This document shows, in pieces, positions 56,716-64,000 of a stretch of 64,000 bases of DNA. Position 1 is the stretch's first letter, and each line of letters begins with the position of its first letter. The DNA lies in assembly GCA_020740775.1 (NCBI GenBank), contig JAHEWK010000010.1, positions 248,001 to 312,000 of the forward strand. Direction: 5' to 3'. The DNA is from Ilyonectria destructans (lineage: Eukaryota; Ascomycota; Sordariomycetes; Hypocreales; Nectriaceae). The notes below the pieces were generated by a model that worked only from the letters and a program-made list of their open reading frames with translations, was not told where the DNA came from and searched no databases. A program made the position numbers and the translations under genes.

Positions 56716-59258
56716 GGCGTCGAGGGTCAGTATCTGCAGGTTGCTTGCAGAGCTTGTAAAGGAAACACGAGCAGGAGAAGAAACCAGGAATCGAGGAGGA
56801 GAAGGCCAAAGCCAATAAATACATGGTCATTAAGAAAAGCCCGCAGCTTCGCCGGCGGTGCCCCCCATATACCCACTGCCGCCGCCGGCCTCCCCGAGTC
56901 AGAAGCCGGAGGAAGGACGGGGCTGCAACATTCTGGCGAGCTATCAACAGATGCATTATGCGCCGGCACTTCCCCAAGCCCCACGCACCCTCTCGAGCTG
57001 ATCGGCTCGACGTATCACAGGCGTCGCTTGGGCAGCCCGGCATCTGTCGCACCGCATTTCGAGGCAACAGACAGCGAGATTCCCCAATGCTGGACCCCGT
57101 CATGCCCGCGGGGGAATTGGAACCGCCCGAGTACATGCCCTCTAGTACAGTTGATTGGCCAATCGCATCACCGTCACCGGAGCCGACTTGGACGTGCTTC
57201 CCCGCAGTGGGCATCCGGCTAAATTTCCGTTTTTGCGAATCTCGTCCAGCGCAACAGCCAGAGAGAGAGGCGTTCCCGGTCAAGGCCGGCTCACCACAGC
57301 CCTATCGGGGCATACAAGTGCAAGTGGCCTCCCCAAGGAAGTGTTCGGCGAGGGATCCAATGGCGTGCGGCTGGTTACGTTCTGGATGACACCGTATTCT
57401 ACGCTGGAAGTCGAGGGAATATCCGGTACGTAAGACGACTGGCGAAGGCATCGTCTGTCCTCAAGTAGAGCGTGAATTGTTATGGATGCCTCGCAGAAAG
57501 CACTTGGCGGTGGTGTAAGTCTGCCGGTTTTCTACCCGGAGCCTGTCCGCGTGTTTCGGTCTGGCTCGTCCTGTCTTCTCTTCTCTTTTTTTTTTTTGCT
57601 GGTGGGCGGCCGTTTTACTCGCCTGCATTCCCGCATTCCTTGCCTTGCCACCGTCGATTCACTCCGAATCGTTGCATTGGATTGTATGCTAGCAAGGGTA
57701 TTCTCCGACATCCCGTCGTCGATCGACACTCGGTGAGGACCGCTCACGTGTGCCTTGACCAGATCCAAGTCGCATTCTGGCCAGGTTATTAACGGCCGCC
57801 CGATAGCCCAATCACCGTCCTCCGATGCGGAAATGCTCATCTCGTCCCGATAGGAAAGGCACCTCGACCACGGCTTATCGTGAGCATCAACCGGGGTTCC
57901 TCCAACATCTACCTTCTACGCACCACTTGCTAAATGGACTCGCCCTCCTGGCTCCCACCCGCGGCGGGCGTCAAACGGGGCTCCAGCGGGCGGGGAAAGG
58001 TATCCTTGGCCACGTCTAGCCTGCGCCTGGGCTGCGACTAACTCGCTGCAGCCCAGACGGGCGTTGCGTTGTCAAACCCACAGCATGCCGTACCAATGCA
58101 TGACCTGTCGGGGAGTAGTACAGTAGCTGGGTAGGTAGGGAGAAAGAGACCCCGAAAGAGAGTGAGGGAGAATGGAGGCGATCCCACTCTTTCCCTCGTC
58201 CCACGAACCACATCTACCGACCTCTAGATACTGCTGCTAGTCTGTTGTACGTTGGCAAGTACCTCCGAATTCTTCGCTCTCCATCCCGGCGGTCAGCACG
58301 CTATGCACCGGCCCGGCGTCCAACAGATCTTGGGTGGTTCGTGGGCAGGTTTGCCTAGTCCTCCAACACTTCCACCACTTCCACCACTTCCACCACTTCC
58401 AACAACCGCTTAGCGGCCTAACCGTCCCAAACGTAGCTCTGCCCCAGGTGAGAGGCCACCAGAGTCGAAGATTGGACGCCAGTTGGACTGTGTAGCTTCT
58501 TCACCGGCCACCGTCTTGGTTAGCTTCTCCCCAGCCCTGGACATCCATGGATTTGTCGCAATCGTCCCAAGCCATTTCACACAAATCACGTCACATCCTC
58601 CACCTTCGTCGTCGGTGAGTGGCGGGCTTGGTACGTCCACCGTGAGCTAGACCACCAACTGCATACTGCAAACTCCATAGGTTGTGGGCGCCGAGATCAT
58701 TTGCAAAATACAACACAAGACCATCGATTTAAAATGCACTCCAATCGCCAAACTGTCCTATCGAAGCGTTCCCCGCCTGGCTTTATGAATTCCCCCGCCT
58801 TCGCTCCTCCTCTCTCCGCTTCTCGCTTCCTCCCAAAAATTTCAAGAGAGAACCAAGAATAAAGAGCATTGTAGATTCCGGTCCAATAAACGCAGAAAGA
58901 CTGACGGGCACAAGGCTGGCTCATCAAACACAGAGACACTGTCCGGCACCGCCTTCGACGGCCTCTGCAAGCGCCCATCCTCTTCATCGCCGACGCGCCC
59001 CATCTTTCGCCATGCTCATGAAACGAGACACCCGCTCCCCAAGCTTCGTTCCATTGCCCGATTCATTCCGCGTGTCAGATCGACCACAGACCCTCCGTCT
59101 CATCTCGTCTGCCCAGACCACGTCCCGCATGTCGATACATCCCTCTGATCTGGGTTGAGACTCTTGTCGACGGAGCTTCCCTTGTCTGGTCACCAAATGC
59201 CTAGGGGAGGACGGACAATGGTGGCCCTCGCTGGACCGCGGCTTTGACCTTGCCCCAA
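56716..59258. other. Intergenic region between arginase-like gene and Cdc42
   Basis: 2.5 kb with no gene I can support. It holds the arginase-like gene's upstream region, a T11 run near 57588-57598, a 9-bp repeat (listed separately) and the Cdc42 3' flank. Confidence 0.5.
58362..58402. repeat. 9-bp tandem repeat (CCACCACTT)
   Basis: About four copies of a CCACCACTT-type unit in non-coding sequence between the arginase-like gene and Cdc42. Confidence 0.8.
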
Positions 59259-60369
<1,111 letters not shown>

Positions 60370-63300
60370 TGTCCTCGGCAGGAGCTCGACTACCTAATGC
60401 GGGATGCAGGTCCTCGAAGAGAGTGACGATGGGTTGATCGGCGGGCGCGCGGGCGAGCGGGCGAGAGAGCGTGAGGTTGAATCGGGGGCAGAGGAACAGG
60501 TCGGAGTCGGAGCGGGATGTCGGAGGAGGTCTCGGGGGTGGGTGGCGGCTGATGAGGTGAGGTTGGTTGGCGGAGAGTTGTATGGTGAGGCAAGGTGAGG
60601 TGAAGGAGGAAGGCCGTCGTAGGCGGTGGTGATGGTTGGCAGAAGGCAGTGAGCTAGGCAGTTAACGGGCAGTTTAACGGGCAGCAGAACGACAGGCCAA
60701 GTGCAAGCGGGTGGGAACCTCAAGTGAGTGAATGGGGATTGAGGCGGGAGAATGGGGGGAGGGGAGAGGAGAGAGGGGGGGGCCTACAGGCCTACAGAGG
60801 AGAGGAGTGGACAGAGATGTGGAGTCCTGAAAAGGTAGGTCAAGGCCAAGTCCAAGCAGCAGCAGCATGGAGGCCAGCAGCCCAGTAACTGCCTAGGTAG
60901 GTACCTAGAGGTAGGCCAGCAGCCGAAAGCCAGCCCGCCCCAGGAGGCTGCAACAGGCGCCCAGTCGCCCAGCCTGTGGCCTGTAGCGCCTGGACGGGTG
61001 CTATCATGGATGTGCAGCGGAGGCAGCAGCCAGCCCAGCCAGCAGCCAGCCCAGCCATAAACCAGGCTTGCTTGCTTGGGGCTACCAGGTGGAGCTCAGC
61101 GTGCAGCCAGCCCAGGGTAAAAAGAACGCCGTCGACTCCAGTCCAGAGCCGTTCTCAGCCAGTGAGCCAGCAGTGAGCAGCCGGGGGTGCACCGAGACGG
61201 CGGGAGGACAGCCGGGGTGCGTGGCCAGAAGCCTTTTTTTTTCTTTCTCTTCCCCTTCGATTGCTTTATTTTGGTACGCAGCGGGTGCAAAGGATGGGGC
61301 TCTACAGGCACCAGACCCCAAATACAGGCGGTCACCTACAAGCGCCCACAGTCCTGCTCAGCCTACCTCAATATTGTCTCTCCTCAGGCACCGCCCTCTG
61401 CGCCGCAAGAGTTCTGTATGGCCCAGCCCAGGAGGCTGGCTTAGCTCGCCCAGCCGCGCTTTGATGGGCATGGTACGGAGTACGAAGTACAAAGTCAGCA
61501 ATAGGTAGCCGTTGGCCTAGCGGCTGGCGTGGTTCCATCCCTGGGCGGCTTTGCACCTCTGCCGTGCTGTCTGTCCGCTCTGCAACGCTACGGCCCCTGG
61601 TGATTGAAGGGGAACAGGCCTGTGATGACCAACCGGGGCAGCTGCGGAAAATCGATGTGAAACGGGGGGAGAGCACTCAGGGGGGGGGCAGGAGAATGGG
61701 AAAGGAGAACGATGCCGAGGGACGACAGGCTTCGAGTTGAGTGCCCGGAAAGGACAATTACATTTCTACATGCGGCATCTACGAATGGCGCGCCATCAGG
61801 GGGACGGACATGTACGGAGTAACTTAAGGTCCGGGCGTAGTTTAGATGTGCAGCGATTCAGTGATGCAACCATGCAACATGTAACAGCGATGCTTCTTTG
61901 TTCCCCGCGAGATAATACAGACCAAGCAGAGAAGAAGGTGCTGCAATACTTGAGCACAGAAAAAGTTACTCTATCCAGTCACATGATGACCTCACTCTTC
62001 GCCACTCTATTTAGTTGGCAAGACAAAGAAAACACGGCGACCCAATGGACACCGAGATGGGCCGTGCTGTCTGGGGCCTTTTCCGACATCCGTCGCATCC
62101 TGCGAGACAACAAGAAAGAAGACGAATAATAAAAAATAGGGGAAGGGGGAAGGGGGAGAGGAGGGGTACAAAGGAGAGGGGTTGTCAAGATGGGACGATG
62201 GAATCAGACAAGTTGATGGTAGGATTCCCTGGCCCAAGAGTGGTTTATTCCTGTGACCGTAGTCGTGGCTGTTTGTAAGGGTGATGCCTGTCCTATCCTA
62301 TCCTGTCATATCCTGCCTGTCCTTTCACGCCGTTGTCTGCCCTGCCGTTTGCGTGTACTTTGTACTGCAGAGGTGCTGTGGCTTCGTAACGTGTTGGGGA
62401 ATCCCATCAACTTCGAGCGTCCTCTCGATAACGGCTTCACGCCCTTTGGTATCATGACGTGACGCGATCCTGGAGCGACGCTCTGTTGCACCGGTCGTCT
62501 TCAGCTCCCAGCCGATTACCCAAAAGTTACGCCATGGCCGCCGCCCACTCTCGGTGTGAAGGCTTTTCGCTTCGTCCCACGGACCGTCGTCCACGTCGAA
62601 CTAATTAGTACGAAGGAGCCCGAGGCGTGAGGCGGTCCTTGCCCTTTGTTGGATCGGATCCTTGGTTCAACGGCTGGGCTGGCTGGCTTCGCTGGCCTCA
62701 CCCTCACGAGAGGCCGCAAATTGAGCCCGCCTCCCCTTCTCGGCTTGCTTCGTCTCCCCCGTGTGCGAAAGCGTGCTCTCAAAGCAAATTGCGAACTGCG
62801 CATGACGAGGCGGCCACCAAAACGCCGTGGCCAGCCCGCGCCCACTGCCTCGTCGTGCCTCTCGATGCGAGCAGGGATCCTCGACCTGGACCCCCGAAGC
62901 CGGGACAAGGCGCATTGAGAATTTGGGACGAAACCAACCGCCGCAGGTTTGTTTTGTTTGATTGATTGATCGTTTTCTCGGGCCCTTCTGGGCGACCGGG
63001 GTGCGAGAGGACCCTCTGATTTACGATGGACGATGAACCATATCCCGTACCCCGTAAGGAGAAGGTACGTCGTAGTCCCGACGGAGCATTACACGATGTG
63101 ATGCCTGCTTGCTTGCCTCACTTCTTCGATGCCAAGTTTGTTTGTTTGATTGCTTCGCTTATGCGTCGTCGCCTCGTCTCGTCTCATCGTATTCGACGTG
63201 AGGCAGACGACAGCCACCACTCTTCACCAGTTGGACTCGGCCAACGACGCGTCTTCACATTGTATCACAAAATGCGCCTTTCAAAGCCACTCTCCGCAAG

Positions 63301-64000
63301 GCAACGGCCCTCCCGTCTCACGGCCCAGATGCAAATCGGCAGCCCTGTCCAGGACCCAGAGCGCCGAGCGAAGCACGGATGCAGCCAGCCGCCCGCTAAC
63401 GTTAGAGCTCGCTCCCTATCGCCGGCCTAGAGACCGTCTCCCGGGGCCCTGCAGCGCGCACCCTGTCGACGCACGAAGGAATCACCAACTTTTTCATCTC
63501 TGCACGCGCAAACGGCGCTCACGCTTCAGCCCAGGGATATTACTTTTCTCTGGCCAAATCTCGTCCCTAACCAGGGCCTCCAAGGGGTCCATGAGGCCCC
63601 CGGAAATCATCATCATTCTCCAACTCTTCGGCACCTCGTGCTCGTCTAGATGGGGCCGTCTACGAAGCGAAGGACTCGTCAATCCCGCTTCCATTCCTTC
63701 TCTGGACCCTGGCCTGCCTGCGAGTCGCCAAAACACCTTGTTTCCGACGCCGGTACTTCGTACATGAGCTCCGGTGTCATCGGCATTGAACGTGCAGCCC
63801 CTGGCGGTCCATCAGCCGTTCCTCCTGCCTGGGATATCTCCCAAGTTACGTAGCACTCTGCATTGTCACAGATAGCTCTGGTGGGTTTTCGTCCTCCCCC
63901 CCGGTTCGTCACCTGCGGGCTTGATCTGCTTGTCTCACCTTAGCCCACCAACTAACGCCGGCCCAACCGCCGTCACGCCGTCACGCCGTCGAAGAGTTCC
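60370..64000. other. Upstream region of Cdc42 to window end
   Basis: 3.6 kb, no supportable gene. The first 600 bp are G/A-rich on the plus strand (CU-rich in the Cdc42 leader). Then come the TAGGTACCTA palindrome, CAGCCCAGCCAGCAGCC-type repeats near 61023-61065, and TACGGAGTA words at 61474-61482 and 61813-61821. A plus-strand frame at 61737-62129 starts with TTG and has no recognised content. A gene could begin past 64000. Confidence 0.5.
60898..60907. promoter_or_regulatory. TAGGTACCTA palindrome upstream of Cdc42
   Basis: It lies 529 bp upstream of the Cdc42 ATG, inside GCCTAGGTAGGTACCTAGAG. It is the fourth exact copy in the window; role inferred only from recurrence. Confidence 0.35.

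Noticed and set aside
61737..62129. Plus-strand open frame of 130 codons
   Set aside because: TTG start and no resemblance to any family; lies in the Cdc42 upstream region.

Overview
The window is nuclear DNA of a filamentous ascomycete (Pezizomycotina, most likely a Sordariomycete). The evidence is as follows. Genes are GC-rich with short introns of mostly 50-200 bp, GTRNGT-type donors and CTRAC-like branch points. The protein set is purely eukaryotic: uS3, delta-COP, Cdc42, PP2A-A, PheRS beta. Fungus-specific families are present (2EXR, Nrd1/Msa2-like multi-RRM protein, Gtr2). The spacers carry TAGGTACCTA and TACGGAGTA words. I cannot name the species. No transposon, tRNA, rRNA, CRISPR array, viral gene or biosynthetic cluster was recognised.

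Layout. 1-28.8 kb is fairly dense housekeeping sequence: PP2A scaffold subunit (minus, cut by the left edge), PheRS beta (plus), myotubularin-type phosphoinositide phosphatase (minus), ribosomal protein uS3 (plus), NIPA-type Mg2+ transporter (minus), a double-GFA-domain protein (plus), a very acidic protein of unknown function (minus), delta-COP (plus), APC4 (plus) and the Rag GTPase Gtr2 (minus). 31.2-34.7 kb holds an MIF-domain protein and a four-TM membrane protein, both minus. 38.8-49.2 kb holds a 2EXR protein (plus), an LCAT-like lipase (minus), a histidine acid phosphatase (plus) and a four-RRM RNA-binding protein (minus). 55.4-60.4 kb holds an arginase/agmatinase-family protein with a signal peptide and a C-terminal KDEL (minus), and Cdc42 (minus). 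In total there are 17 protein-coding genes. All but one are visible complete, and most were rebuilt here from splice sites.

Between the genes lie several long spacers (13.8-17.0, 34.7-38.8, 49.2-55.4 and 60.4-64.0 kb). I find no supportable gene in them, but they carry short tandem repeats, palindromic words and one perfect hairpin. The genes do not form one pathway. Several act in nutrient and membrane signalling (PP2A-A, Gtr2, PI3P phosphatase, Cdc42), and others in translation (PheRS beta, uS3), vesicle coats (delta-COP) and cell cycle (APC4). The grouping looks like ordinary fungal gene order rather than a functional cluster.

I do not see a convincing wholly new system. The items most worth following are the KDEL-tailed secretory arginase-like enzyme, the MIF domain embedded in a low-complexity protein without the catalytic N-terminal proline, the conserved-looking acidic protein, and the two over-represented non-coding words.
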